This document shows, piece after piece, positions 6,708 to 14,293 of a DNA stretch of 14,293 bases; positions within the stretch are counted from its first letter, which is position 1, and the number at the start of each line of letters is the position of its first letter. Source of the DNA: Comamonas_F sp047606565 (GTDB taxonomy: Bacteria; Pseudomonadota; Gammaproteobacteria; Burkholderiales; Burkholderiaceae_C). Position numbers and translations under genes: made by a program. The DNA lies in NCBI GenBank assembly GCA_047606565.1, contig JASGEH010000252.1:1-14293 (forward strand). Reading direction: 5' to 3'. The notes beneath the pieces are model-generated. The model was not told where the DNA came from. It saw nothing but the letters and a program-made list of their open reading frames with translations, and did not search any database.

Positions 6708-7958
6708 ATGCATCGATCCAACACAGGCCCGAGCCCGGCCAAGGGCGCCCTGGTGCTGGCCGCCTGCTTCCTGGCGGCGCTGGGCGAAGGCATCGACCTG
6801 CAGGCGCCCGGCGTCACGCTGCCGGTGCTGGCGCCGCTGTTCCAGTTGAGCGGCAACGAGGGTGGCGGCGTTCTCGCCGGCTTCTTCAGCCTCAAGAGCC
6901 TGTTCCTGTCGATGAGCACCTTCGGCCTGTTCTTCGGCGCGCTGATCGGCGGGCGGCTGTCGGACCTGTTCGGGCGCAAGGGGGTGCTGGTCGCCTCGGT
7001 CTTCCTGTTCGGCCTGTTCTCGGCCCTGACGGCCCATTCGACCGACGCCCGGATGCTGCTGTGGATGCGTTTCTTCACCGGGCTGGGGCTTGGGGGCTGC
7101 TATGCCAACATGATCGCCATCACGGCGGAAAACATCAGCCCGCGCTGGCGCAACACGGCGGTGGGCATCCTCTATGCGGGCCTGCCCATGGGCGGCGCGC
7201 TAGTCAGCCTGACCAGCCGGGCCTGGGGCACCCCCGAGCATTGGGGCCACATCTATTACCTGGGCGCGCTGGTGCCGCTGGCCGGCATGCTGGGCATCCT
7301 GCTGTTCGTGCCCAACCTGAAGCCGCTGGCGCACGCGATCCGCAAGCCCTCGGCCTCGCACGCCCTGTGGGGCGAGGGCCGCGCGCCGCAGACCGCCGTG
7401 CTGTGGGGCCTGTTCGTGCTGGCGCTGCTCATCCAGTATTTGCTGCTGAGCTGGCTGCCCACGCTGCTGATTTCCAAGGGGCTGCCGCGCGGCGATGCCC
7501 AACTGACCCAGGTGGCCCTGAACCTCTGCTCCGTGCCGGGCAGCATCATCGCCGGCATGCTGATCGACCGGCCATCCTGGCGCGCGCTCGGCATCGTCGG
7601 CGTCTTCGGCGCCGGCATCGTGTCGCTGGTCATCCTGGCCGTGGCCCCGGCCCAGATGCCGCTGACCCTGGCGGTGGTGGGTTTCGTCGGCTTCGCCGTC
7701 GCCGGCACCCAGGCCATCACCTACGCCATGGCGCCGGGCGTGTACCCGACGCCGGTGCGCGGCACGGGCGTCGGCTTCGCCCTGGCCGTGGGCCGGCTCG
7801 GCGCGGCGCTGGGCCCGCTGCTGGCGGGCGCCATGCTGGGCGCCGGGCTGCAGCCGAACCAGGTGTTGATGGTGATGGCCCCGCTGATGGTGCTGGCCGG
7901 CTTGTGCGCCCTGTGGCTGGGCCGGGCCGGGCACAGGGCAGCGCCGGCCTTGCCATGA
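6708..7958 (+). CDS. MFS transporter, aromatic acid:H+ symporter (AAHS) family, MhpT-like
   Basis: A 416-residue inner-membrane protein with about 12 hydrophobic segments. GEGIDLQAPG (26-35) in the first segment matches the acidic helix-1 motif of the AAHS family (MhpT has a near-identical stretch), and GGRLSDLFGRKG (81-92) is the MFS motif A loop. GLGLGGCYANMIAITAE (125-141) and ALAVGRLGAALGPLLAG in the second half also follow MhpT. It should import an aromatic acid with protons; within this operon ferulate or p-coumarate is the likely cargo. The ATG at 6708 has AGGAG at 6694-6698; a GTG at 6678 in frame would add ten polar residues and is less likely. It lies 81 bases after the CoA synthetase and 71 before the aldehyde dehydrogenase, all in one direction. 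Confidence 0.88.
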   Translation: MHRSNTGPSPAKGALVLAACFLAALGEGIDLQAPGVTLPVLAPLFQLSGNEGGGVLAGFFSLKSLFLSMSTFGLFFGALIGGRLSDLFGRKGVLVASVFLFGLFSALTAHSTDARMLLWMRFFTGLGLGGCYANMIAITAENISPRWRNTAVGILYAGLPMGGALVSLTSRAWGTPEHWGHIYYLGALVPLAGMLGILLFVPNLKPLAHAIRKPSASHALWGEGRAPQTAVLWGLFVLALLIQYLLLSWLPTLLISKGLPRGDAQLTQVALNLCSVPGSIIAGMLIDRPSWRALGIVGVFGAGIVSLVILAVAPAQMPLTLAVVGFVGFAVAGTQAITYAMAPGVYPTPVRGTGVGFALAVGRLGAALGPLLAGAMLGAGLQPNQVLMVMAPLMVLAGLCALWLGRAGHRAAPALP

Positions 7959-8029
7959 AGCGCGACCGGCCTGGCCTTATGCTCGGCTTGGCGCACAGTT
8001 TCTGAGTTCAATAAAGGAATCCGTCATCC

Positions 8030-9481
8030 ATGGCTGAAATCAAGATGCTCATCAACGGCGAACGGCTCGCCGCCCGCAACGGCGCCACGTTCGAGCGCCG
8101 CAACCCGCTCGACGGTCAGGTCGCCACCGTGGCGCCGGCCGCCACCGCCGAGGACGCGCGCGCCGCCATCCAGGCCGCCGCCGCGGCCTTTCCGGCCTGG
8201 GCTGCCTTCGGCCCCAGCGAGCGCCGCGACCTGCTCGCCAAGGCCGCCGACAGCCTGGAGCGCCGGCTCGACGACTTCGTGCGTGCGATGGCCGCCGAGA
8301 CCGGCGCCTCGGCCCTCTGGGCGGGGTTCAACGTGCACCTGGCCGCCGGCATGCTGCGCGAGGCCGCCGCGCTCACCACCCGCATTGCCGGCGAGGTGAT
8401 CCCGTCGGACGTGCCGGGCAGCCTGGCCCTGGGCGTGCGCCAGCCGGCCGGCGTGGTGCTGGGCATCGCGCCGTGGAACGCGCCGGTGATCCTGGGCGTG
8501 CGCGCCATCGCCACGCCGCTGGCCTGCGGCAACACCGTGGTGTTCAAGGGCAGCGAGCTGTGCCCCGAGACGCACGGCCTGATCATCGAGGCGGTGCAGG
8601 AGGCGGGCCTGCCGGCCGGCGTGGTCAACTTCATCACCAACGCGCCCGCCGACGCTGGCGCGGTGGTGGAGGCGGTGATCGCCGAGCCGGCCGTGCGGCG
8701 CGTCAATTTCACCGGCTCCACGCGGGTCGGCCGCATCATCGCGCAGACCTGCGCCAAATACCTCAAGCGCGCGGTGCTGGAGCTGGGCGGCAAGGCGCCG
8801 CTGCTGGTGCTGGAGGATGCCGACCTCGATGCCGCCGTCAACGGCGCGGCCTTCGGCGCCTTCGCCAACTCGGGGCAGATCTGCATGTCGACCGAGCGCA
8901 TCGTGGTGGTCGAGAGCATCGCCGACGAGTTCGTGCGCAAGTTCGCCGCCAAGGCGGCCAGCCTGCCGCTGGGCGATCCCCGCCAGGGGCCGGTGGTGCT
9001 GGGCTCGGTGGTTGATCAGTCCACGGTCGAGCGCTGCAACGCGCTGATCGACGACGCCGTGGCCAAGGGCGCCCGGGTGGTGGTCGGCGGCAAGTCCGAC
9101 AGCACGCTGATGCGCGCCACCGTGCTCGACCACGTCACCGCCGAGATGGCCATCTACCACGAGGAATCGTTCGGCCCGGTCAAGCCCGTGGTGCGCGTGC
9201 GCGACGAGGAAGAGGCCATCCGCGTGGCCAACGACAACGCCTTCGGCCTGTCGGCGGCGGTGTTCACGCGCGATACGGCGCGCGGCTGGAACGTGGCGCG
9301 GCGCATCGAGTCGGGCATCTGCCACGTCAACGGCCCGACCGTGCACGACGAGGCGCAGATGCCGTTTGGCGGCGTCAAGCAGTCGGGCTACGGCCACTTC
9401 GGCGGGCTGGCGGGCGTGCACGAGTTCACCGACCTGCGCTGGATCACGCTGCAGACCACGCCGCGCCACTACCCGTTCTGA
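8030..9481 (+). CDS. vdh: Vanillin dehydrogenase (NAD(P)+ aldehyde dehydrogenase)
   Basis: A 483-residue soluble aldehyde dehydrogenase with Asn150 (APWNAP), Glu251 (LELGGK) and the nucleophile Cys285 (GQICMS). The whole chain follows Pseudomonas Vdh closely: FERRNP near the N-terminus, GEVIPSDVPGS, NFTGSTRVGRI, ICHVNGPTVHDEAQMPFGG, and the end LQTTPRHYPF. It oxidises vanillin, or 4-hydroxybenzaldehyde, released by the hydratase/lyase to the acid. The nearest alternative is a salicylaldehyde or benzaldehyde dehydrogenase of the same subfamily, but the operon favours vanillin. AAAGGAA lies about 10 bases before the ATG. No gene for the next step (vanillate demethylase or PobA) is in the window. 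Confidence 0.9.
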   Translation: MAEIKMLINGERLAARNGATFERRNPLDGQVATVAPAATAEDARAAIQAAAAAFPAWAAFGPSERRDLLAKAADSLERRLDDFVRAMAAETGASALWAGFNVHLAAGMLREAAALTTRIAGEVIPSDVPGSLALGVRQPAGVVLGIAPWNAPVILGVRAIATPLACGNTVVFKGSELCPETHGLIIEAVQEAGLPAGVVNFITNAPADAGAVVEAVIAEPAVRRVNFTGSTRVGRIIAQTCAKYLKRAVLELGGKAPLLVLEDADLDAAVNGAAFGAFANSGQICMSTERIVVVESIADEFVRKFAAKAASLPLGDPRQGPVVLGSVVDQSTVERCNALIDDAVAKGARVVVGGKSDSTLMRATVLDHVTAEMAIYHEESFGPVKPVVRVRDEEEAIRVANDNAFGLSAAVFTRDTARGWNVARRIESGICHVNGPTVHDEAQMPFGGVKQSGYGHFGGLAGVHEFTDLRWITLQTTPRHYPF

Positions 9482-9525
9482 AGTGAAATGCCCCTCTCCA
9501 TCCCGGCCGCAGGCCGCACTTCACC

Positions 9526-9550
9526 CCCCTCGCCCTTCGCGGGAGAGGGG
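9526..9550 (+). terminator. GC-rich hairpin between vdh and the MarR gene
   Basis: CCCCTC-G-CCC (9526-9535) pairs with GGG-A-GAGGGG (9541-9550) around TTCGC, with one mismatch. The right arm can instead pair with GCCCCTCTCC at 9490-9499, giving a second, longer-range fold. No T run follows. It may be a partial terminator or a REP-like repeat; this kind of CCCTC/GAGGG hairpin is common between genes in proteobacteria. Confidence 0.4.
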
Positions 9551-9612
9551 CTCAAACCGACCGTATGATCGGCGCTTCGCGTCCCACATCAGCCCCCACC
9601 TCCGCTCCCGCC

Positions 9613-10080
9613 ATGGATGAGTCTTCTCCCGATACCGGCCTCGACCAGGCTGCCTTGCTGCGCTTCCTGGGCTACCGGCTGACGCGCACGGAGCTGCAGA
9701 TCCACAAGCGGCTCGGGCGCGGCCTGGCGGCGCACGAACTCAAGAACAGCGAATACGCCATCCTGACGCTGATCGGCGGCAACCCGGGCGCCTACCTGCG
9801 GCAGCTGGGCGAGGCGCTCGACATCTCGCCGTCCAATCTGGTGCCGGTGGTCGAGCGGCTGGTGCAGCGCGAGCTGGTCCGCCGCGTGCCCGATCCCCGC
9901 GACCGCCGGCTGCAGCAACTGCACCTGACCGACAAGGGCCAATCGCTGCAGGCGCGCGCGCAAGTCGCCGTCGAGCAGTTCGAGCAATGGCTGGAGGAGG
10001 CGCTCAGCGCCGCCGAGAAGAAGCACCTGTTCGCCGCGCTCGACAAGCTTGCGGCGCGGGTGTCACGGCCCGAGGCCTGA
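9613..10080 (+). CDS. MarR-family transcriptional regulator of the hydroxycinnamate operon
   Basis: A 155-residue winged-helix protein: N-terminal dimer helix (about 10-40), helix-turn-helix (about 59-88, LRQLGEALDISPSNLVPVVERLVQR), wing with DPRDRR (94-99) and LTDKG (105-109), and a C-terminal dimerisation helix. Relatives next to ferulate or p-coumarate genes (CouR, FerC, HcaR) are repressors released by the CoA thioester of the substrate. The gene is last in the operon, 131 bases after vdh with a hairpin between, so it may be cotranscribed only in part or have its own promoter. I saw no copy of the 3394-3412 palindrome in front of it. The start is uncertain: ATG 9613 gives a typical length but a poor ribosome site; ATG 9565, in frame, adds 16 Ser/Pro/Ala-rich residues. 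Family is firm; target and ligand are inferred from context. Confidence 0.85.
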   Translation: MDESSPDTGLDQAALLRFLGYRLTRTELQIHKRLGRGLAAHELKNSEYAILTLIGGNPGAYLRQLGEALDISPSNLVPVVERLVQRELVRRVPDPRDRRLQQLHLTDKGQSLQARAQVAVEQFEQWLEEALSAAEKKHLFAALDKLAARVSRPEA

Positions 10081-10139
10081 ACCGGGGCCTGGCGGCGTCG
10101 GGATGCGGCTCGCGTGGGCCGCGCGGACCGCGCATCGGG

Positions 10140-11045
10140 TCAGCGGCGCGAGGACACCACAATGCCGCCCACGATCAGCGCGAAGGCCAGCGCATGGAAG
10201 AGCTGCGGCAGCTCGCCGAGGAAGGCGGCGGCGAACAGCGCGGTGAACAGCGGCGTGAGGTTGATGAAGAAGCTCGCCGCCGCCGGGCCGGCCTGCGCCG
10301 CGCCCTGGCCCCAGCAGCGCAGCGCCACGATGGCCGGACCGATCCCCACGAACAGCACCGCCGCGGCCACCGGCCAGCTCCAGTGCACCGCCGGGCCGGG
10401 CCGCACGGCCCACTCCACGGCCGAGAAGCCGAGCGACCACAGCACCCCGGGAAACACCTGCGCCACCAGAAAGGCCGCCCAGTCGCCACGCAGCGCCGGG
10501 TCGTCGGCCGGCCGGCTCAACTCCCAGCTGTAGAAGGCCCAGCAGATCGCGGCCACCACCACGTACAGGTCGCCCAGCGCCAGCCGCAGCGCCAGCAGCG
10601 CGTGCAGGTCGCCGCGCGTCATCACCACCAGCACGCCGGCGATCGACAGCAGCACGCCCAGCACCTGGTTGCGCGTGATGCGCTGGCCGTAGAACAGCCG
10701 GCCAGCGCCCAGCATCCAGATCGGCACGCTGGAGGCCACCAGCGTGACGTTGACCGGCTGCGTGGTCTCCAGCGCCAGGTACTGGAAGGCGTTGTAGCAG
10801 CCCACCCCCAGCAGGCCCAGCATGGCGTAGCGGCGCCACTGCGGCCAGAACGGGCCAGCCGGGCGCAGCACGCGCCAGCCCAGCGGCAGCAGCAGCACCA
10901 GCGCCACCAGCCAGCGCAGCAGGTTGAGTGTCATCGGCATGACCTGGCCGACCAGCGCGCGGCCGAGCACCGAGTTGGCCGCCCACAGCACGGGCGGAAT
11001 GGTCAGCAGGGCGATGGTGGCGGGCGTCAGGCGCGGCGGCGGCAT
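10140..11045 (-). CDS. EamA-family (DMT superfamily) membrane transporter
   Basis: A 301-residue protein with about ten hydrophobic helices in two EamA repeats (roughly 10-140 and 158-300). PPVLWAANSVLGRAL in the first helix and NLTPLFTALFAAAFLGE near the end of the second repeat are typical of the family, which exports amino acids and other small metabolites. The substrate cannot be read from the sequence. It converges on the MarR gene with 59 bases between stops, and its start is 45 bases after the ybeY stop, so it may be the last gene of the phoH-ybeY transcript. The place after ybeY is more often held by corC or lnt, so its presence here looks like lineage-specific rearrangement. The ATG at 11045 begins a short MPPPRLTP leader before helix 1. 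Confidence 0.88.
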   Translation of the reverse strand: MPPPRLTPATIALLTIPPVLWAANSVLGRALVGQVMPMTLNLLRWLVALVLLLPLGWRVLRPAGPFWPQWRRYAMLGLLGVGCYNAFQYLALETTQPVNVTLVASSVPIWMLGAGRLFYGQRITRNQVLGVLLSIAGVLVVMTRGDLHALLALRLALGDLYVVVAAICWAFYSWELSRPADDPALRGDWAAFLVAQVFPGVLWSLGFSAVEWAVRPGPAVHWSWPVAAAVLFVGIGPAIVALRCWGQGAAQAGPAAASFFINLTPLFTALFAAAFLGELPQLFHALAFALIVGGIVVSSRR

Positions 11046-11090
11046 GGGGTGGGCAAGGTCGGGTGTATGGCGGGGTGTGACGCCGGGGGG

Positions 11091-11567
11091 TCAGCGGTAG
11101 GGGTTGGCGAAGCCGAGCTTCGCCATCACCGCGATCTCCAGCGCCTCCATCTCTTCGGCGTCCTGCTCGCTGGTTTCGTGGTCGTAGCCCTGCGCGTGCA
11201 GCGCGCCGTGGACCAGCAGGTGGGCGTAGTGCGTCGCCAGCGGCTTGCCCTGTTCGCCGGCCTCGCGTTCGACCACCGGCGCGCACAGTACCAGGTCGGC
11301 GGCCACCACCGGGTCCTGGCTGTAGTCGAAGGTCAGCACGTTGGTGGCGTAGTCCTTGTGCCGGTAGTCGCGGTTGAGGGCCTGGCCTTCCTCGGCGTCG
11401 ACGATGCGCACGGTGAACTCGCCGGGCAGGCCGTCGCAGCCGGCCTCCAGGGCCGCCTTGAGGTAGCGCGCGACCTTGGCGCGCGGCAGCGCGGCGCGGT
11501 GGCGCGCGGCCAGTTCGGGGGCGTGGCGCAGGGCGAATTGCAGGGACAGGGCGAGGGGGGCGGTCAT
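11091..11567 (-). CDS. ybeY: Endoribonuclease YbeY (16S rRNA 3'-end maturation, ribosome quality control)
   Basis: A 158-residue metalloprotein of the UPF0054 family. The zinc-binding signature HGALHAQGYDH (120-130) provides His120, His124 and His130; the usual Leu after the second His is Ala, a mild change. The conserved Arg54 (TVRIVD) and the NRDYRHKDYATNVLTFDY block (65-82) are also present. YbeY helps mature 16S rRNA and clear defective ribosomes in the cytoplasm. I chose ATG 11567 (MTAPLALSLQ), the normal family length; the frame extends to 11657, but those 30 residues are Pro/Arg-rich filler. It follows phoH by 61 bases, the usual partnership. Confidence 0.93.
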   Translation of the reverse strand: MTAPLALSLQFALRHAPELAARHRAALPRAKVARYLKAALEAGCDGLPGEFTVRIVDAEEGQALNRDYRHKDYATNVLTFDYSQDPVVAADLVLCAPVVEREAGEQGKPLATHYAHLLVHGALHAQGYDHETSEQDAEEMEALEIAVMAKLGFANPYR

Positions 11568-11628
11568 CGGCGGCGGGTGGGGAAAGGTGGGGGGAACGCA
11601 GCAGGGGTCAGGGCGGCGTGGCGGTGGC

Positions 11629-12591
11629 TCAGTTGCCCTTGCGCGGGCTGGCGGCATCGCTCTTGCGCACGGCGTCGTAGGCGTCGACGATGCGCGCCAC
11701 CAGCGGGTGGCGCACCACGTCGGCGCTGCTGAAGCGGGTGTGGGCGATGCCCTCGACGCGGCGCAGCACGCGCTCGGCGTCGATCAGGCCGCTGGGCTGT
11801 CCCTTGGGCAGGTCGATCTGGCTGATGTCGCCGGTGACCACGCACTTGCTGCCGAAGCCGATGCGGGTGAGGAACATCTTCATCTGCTCGGGCGTGGTGT
11901 TCTGCGCCTCGTCGAGGATGACGAAGGCGTTGTTGAGGGTGCGCCCGCGCATGAAGGCCAGCGGCGCGATCTCCAGCACGTTGCGCTCGAAGGCCTTGAC
12001 CACGCGGTCGAAGCCCATCAGGTCGTAGAGCGCGTCGTACAGCGGGCGCAGGTAGGGGTCGACCTTCTGCGTCAGGTCGCCGGGCAAAAAGCCCAGCCGC
12101 TCGCCGGCCTCGACCGCCGGGCGCGTCAGCACGATGCGCTGCACCGCCTGGCGTTCGAGCGCATCGACCGCGCAGGCCACGGCCAGGTAGGTCTTGCCGG
12201 TGCCGGCCGGGCCGATGCCGAAGGTGATGTCGTGGCGCGCGATGTTGTCGAGGTAGACGCTCTGGTTGGGCGTGCGCGCGCGCAGGTCGGCGCGGCGCGT
12301 GGTCAGCAGCAGGGCGCCGTCGGCGTCCTCGCGCAGGTCGGCGTCGCCGGCGAGCATCAGCTGCACCTTTTGCGCGTCGATCGGGCGGATGGCGATTTCA
12401 TAGAGCGCCTGCAGCAGCTCCAGCGCGCGCGTGGCGGCGGGCTTGGCACCCTCGATGCGGAAATGCTCGTTGCGGTGGCCGATCTTCACGGCCAGGGACT
12501 GCTCGATCAGCCGCAGGTGCGCGTCGAGCGGACCGCACAGGTTGAGCAGGCGCGTGTTGCTGACCGGGGAGAAGGCGTGGCGAAGAATCAC
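11629..12591 (-). CDS. phoH: PhoH-family ATPase (YbeZ)
   Basis: A 320-residue PhoH/YbeZ protein. After an N-terminal KH-like domain (about 15-100) comes the ATPase: Walker A GPAGTGKT (127-134), RPAVEAGERLGFLPGD (157-172), Walker B VILDEAQNTTPEQMKMFLTR (224-243), VVTGDISQIDLP (251-262). The protein is linked to YbeY and RNA metabolism; phosphate starvation control known for E. coli PhoH need not apply. I chose the GTG at 12591 because residues from there (ILRHAFSP...LLNLCGPLDAHL) match the family N-terminus; the frame stays open to 13206 but that extension lies antisense to the neighbouring lipoprotein gene. An ATTGTGCC (12632-12639) resembles the -10 region of ruvB on the same strand, but I find no -35. 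Confidence 0.93.
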   Translation of the reverse strand: MILRHAFSPVSNTRLLNLCGPLDAHLRLIEQSLAVKIGHRNEHFRIEGAKPAATRALELLQALYEIAIRPIDAQKVQLMLAGDADLREDADGALLLTTRRADLRARTPNQSVYLDNIARHDITFGIGPAGTGKTYLAVACAVDALERQAVQRIVLTRPAVEAGERLGFLPGDLTQKVDPYLRPLYDALYDLMGFDRVVKAFERNVLEIAPLAFMRGRTLNNAFVILDEAQNTTPEQMKMFLTRIGFGSKCVVTGDISQIDLPKGQPSGLIDAERVLRRVEGIAHTRFSSADVVRHPLVARIVDAYDAVRKSDAASPRKGN

Positions 12592-12697
12592 AGGCAGGGG
12601 CTTTCGTCGGGGTGGCGCGGGCGGGGCCCCGATTGTGCCTTGCCGTGCTGGCCCACGCCGGGCGACCCCGTCGTCCGCGGCCGCGTGGCCTCGGATT

Positions 12698-13981
12698 TCA
12701 GCGCGGCCAGGGGCCTTCGATGCGCACCACGCTCTCGGGCTGGCCGGCCTTCTTGCCGGCGCCGTCGTTCTTGACGGTGACGAACACGCCGCGCCCGGGC
12801 TGCTCCAGCACCACGCTGTTGGGGTGCGGCGGCAGCGCCAGGGTCTGCAGCCAGGCGTAGTGTTGTGTGTCGTAGGCGCTGAGGGTGCCGTGGCCCTGCT
12901 CGACGCGCACGCCGCCCCGGTTGGCGACGTACAGGCGTTGCGCCTGGGCGTCGAAGGCCAGGCCGATGGGGACTTCGCCAGTCGGCAGGTTGGCCAGGGT
13001 GCGGCCGCTGTCGGCATCGAACACGAAGACGCGGTGGCCGGCGCTGCGGTGGGCGTACGCGCGTTCGAGGTGGTTGTTGCGCCAGGCGTCGCGGTCGATG
13101 CCCTGGTCAACGCCGAACAGCCGCCGGCCCTGCGGGTCGTAGGCCAGGTTGAGCAACTGGTCAGCCTCGACCTCGTGCGTGGCGGTGATGGCCAGCGTGC
13201 CTGCATCGACGGTGATGATCTGGCCCTGCATGTTGGAAACGAAGACGCGGCCGCCGTCTGCGTCGAGCGCGATGCCGACCGCGTTGTAGCCGAAGCCCGG
13301 CAGCACTTGCTCCAGCGTCAGCGTGCGCGTGTCGATGACGAACAGTACGCTGTCGAAGCCCAGCCCGAGGCCGGGGGCGAACAGGCGGTGGTGGCGGGTG
13401 TCGACCACCATCTCGCGGATCTTGTACGGGTAGTCGTCGCTGACCTTGAACTTGCCGAGCTGTTCGAGCAGGAAGGCGCGCCGCTGCTCCGACAGGCCGC
13501 GTTCGGCGTAGGCCTGCGCGAAATTGACTTTCTCCATCACCGGGATGCGCTGGATGACGCGGTTGGCGACGGTATCGACCACGGCGATGGCGCCGTTGAA
13601 GCCCTGCGTCAGGTAGAGCCGGCCGGCGGCGTCGTCGAGCGCCACGCCCAGGCCCTTGCCCTGCAGCGGGATGCGCGCCTGCACCGCCAGCGTGGCCGGG
13701 TCCAGCCGCAGCACCTGCGAGCGGTTTTCATCCTCCCAGTCGGGCGCGGCCACGAACAGCGCGCGCTGGCGGGCGCTGTAGGCCATCTCGACGAGGTCGG
13801 CGGCCAGCGGCTGGCGTTGCAGCGGGGGCGTCGCGGCGGAAACTGGCTCGGGAGCGGCAGGCAGGGCGGCTGGCGCGGATGAGGTGGCCGTGGCGGCCGG
13901 CGGCCGGGTGCCGCAGGCGGCCAGCCCGAGCAGGGTCAGCAGGGCGATGGCGGTGGGCCGGAGGCGGGTGGGTGCGGACAT
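12698..13981 (-). CDS. YncE-like beta-propeller lipoprotein
   Basis: A 427-residue exported protein. Residues 1-22 form a lipoprotein signal with lipobox LAAC, giving lipidated Cys23 followed by Gly, which would favour the outer membrane. A Pro/Ala/Ser linker (about 25-55) leads to a beta-propeller of about seven blades: repeated units such as VLRLDPATLAVQARI, IAVVDTVANRVIQRI, LFVIDTRTLTLEQVL, IITVDAGTLAITATH and VFVFDADSGRTLANL. Start of the propeller (DLVEMAYSARQRALFVA) and the end (LPPHPNSVVLEQPG...VFVTVKNDGAG) resemble E. coli YncE, a periplasmic propeller of unclear function that binds single-stranded DNA in vitro. YncE is not a lipoprotein, so the anchor is a difference. ATG 13981 is required by the signal peptide. 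No neighbour suggests a pathway; function is unknown. Confidence 0.82.
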   Translation of the reverse strand: MSAPTRLRPTAIALLTLLGLAACGTRPPAATATSSAPAALPAAPEPVSAATPPLQRQPLAADLVEMAYSARQRALFVAAPDWEDENRSQVLRLDPATLAVQARIPLQGKGLGVALDDAAGRLYLTQGFNGAIAVVDTVANRVIQRIPVMEKVNFAQAYAERGLSEQRRAFLLEQLGKFKVSDDYPYKIREMVVDTRHHRLFAPGLGLGFDSVLFVIDTRTLTLEQVLPGFGYNAVGIALDADGGRVFVSNMQGQIITVDAGTLAITATHEVEADQLLNLAYDPQGRRLFGVDQGIDRDAWRNNHLERAYAHRSAGHRVFVFDADSGRTLANLPTGEVPIGLAFDAQAQRLYVANRGGVRVEQGHGTLSAYDTQHYAWLQTLALPPHPNSVVLEQPGRGVFVTVKNDGAGKKAGQPESVVRIEGPWPR

Positions 13982-14022
13982 GGGCGCGGGCTCGGACGTT
14001 CTCAAAAACAGACTCCGGCGGC

Positions 14023-14051
14023 AGGCTAGCGGCGCTGCGGCCCGCGTGCAA
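14023..14051 (-). promoter_or_regulatory. Possible promoter of the YncE-like gene
   Basis: On the minus strand TTGCAC (14046-14051) and TAGCCT (14023-14028) are spaced by 17 bases, about 40 bases before the ATG. The -10 match is weak (3/6). Confidence 0.3.
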
Positions 14052-14079
14052 GGCATGGACCTGGCGCGAGCGTGGGTTT

Positions 14080-14293
14080 TCAGCCCGGGCCGGGCGCGCG
14101 CAGCCGCGCCAGCAACTGTTCGTGGATGCCGCCGAAGCCGCCGTTGCTCATGCACAGCAACTGGTCGCCGGGCTGCACGGCGGCGAGCACGGCGTCGACC
14201 AGCGCGGGCACGCTGGCGGCGACCACGGCGCGCGCGCCCAGCGGAGCCAGGGCTGCGGCGGCGTCCCAGTCCAGGCCGCCGCTGTGGCAGAAG
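14080..14293 (-). CDS. mpl: UDP-N-acetylmuramate:L-alanyl-gamma-D-glutamyl-meso-diaminopimelate ligase Mpl, C-terminal end (5' partial)
   Basis: The minus-strand frame is open from the right edge to the TGA at 14080-14082, showing the last 71 residues. The stretch LLCMSNGGFGGIHEQLL just before the end is the characteristic Mpl C-terminus and separates it from MurC, its closest relative. Mpl joins the recycled tripeptide L-Ala-D-Glu-meso-DAP to UDP-MurNAc in the cytoplasm. The visible part is the C-terminal Mur ligase domain (phosphate/peptide-binding fold); the ATP-binding domain lies outside the window. It precedes the YncE-like gene by 98 bases. Confidence 0.85.
   Translation of the reverse strand, partial: FCHSGGLDWDAAAALAPLGARAVVAASVPALVDAVLAAVQPGDQLLCMSNGGFGGIHEQLLARLRAPGPG

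Noticed and set aside
4374..7037. An 887-codon open frame on the minus strand opposite ferA and the start of the transporter gene
   Set aside because: It is antisense to two strongly supported genes, is rich in Gln, Arg, Gly and His in the way GC-rich shadow frames are, and shows no recognisable motif.
10081..10139. A bidirectional terminator between the MarR and EamA genes
   Set aside because: Only a 5-bp GCGGC/GCCGC stem with an 8-base loop is visible and there is no T run on either strand.
9987..11732. A 581-codon plus-strand frame opposite the EamA and ybeY genes
   Set aside because: Composition is typical of an antisense shadow (Arg, His, Gln, Gly repeats) and the opposite strand has clear conserved genes.
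12431..13882. A 483-codon plus-strand frame opposite phoH and the YncE-like gene
   Set aside because: It crosses two real minus-strand genes and has no domain of its own.

Overview
The window is GC-rich (roughly 70%) with tightly packed genes. Protein style and gene order point to a betaproteobacterium of the order Burkholderiales, most like Comamonadaceae. This rests on the look of RuvB, PhoH, YbeY and Mpl and on a leader that resembles those common in that family; no 16S gene is present to confirm it.

Layout. (1) 1-1142: the C-terminal FAD/NADPH reductase part of a CysJ-type sulfite reductase flavoprotein, cut by the left edge and followed by a strong hairpin. (2) 1230-2200: a toxin-antitoxin operon of an AbrB/MazE-type antitoxin and a Doc/Fic toxin. 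A 268-bp MITE-like element with perfect 31-bp terminal inverted repeats and a TAA target duplication sits exactly at the antitoxin stop codon. (3) 2225-3283, minus: ruvB, alone without ruvA. (4) 3386-10080, plus: a hydroxycinnamate (ferulate/p-coumarate) catabolic operon. It starts at an AT-rich promoter that contains a 19-bp palindrome and continues with a structured leader, a hydroxycinnamoyl-CoA hydratase/lyase, an ADP-forming feruloyl-CoA synthetase of FerA type, an MhpT-like aromatic acid transporter, vanillin dehydrogenase and a MarR-family regulator. (5) 10140-14293, minus: an EamA exporter, ybeY, phoH/ybeZ, a YncE-like beta-propeller lipoprotein and the 3' end of mpl.

How the genes work together. 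The transporter imports a hydroxycinnamate. FerA activates it to the CoA thioester with ATP giving ADP and phosphate. The hydratase/lyase releases acetyl-CoA and an aromatic aldehyde such as vanillin or 4-hydroxybenzaldehyde, and Vdh oxidises that to the acid. The MarR protein probably represses the operon at the palindrome until the CoA thioester accumulates. The enzymes for the resulting acid (VanAB, PobA) are not in the window. phoH and ybeY form a conserved RNA-metabolism pair, and mpl recycles cell-wall peptide.

Most of the window is ordinary chromosome. The points most worth following up are the MITE that splits the toxin-antitoxin operon while rebuilding the antitoxin stop codon, the palindromic operator candidate, and a hydratase/lyase that lacks two active-site residues of the characterised Pseudomonas enzyme. 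I saw no CRISPR array, tRNA, rRNA, transposase gene or prophage gene.
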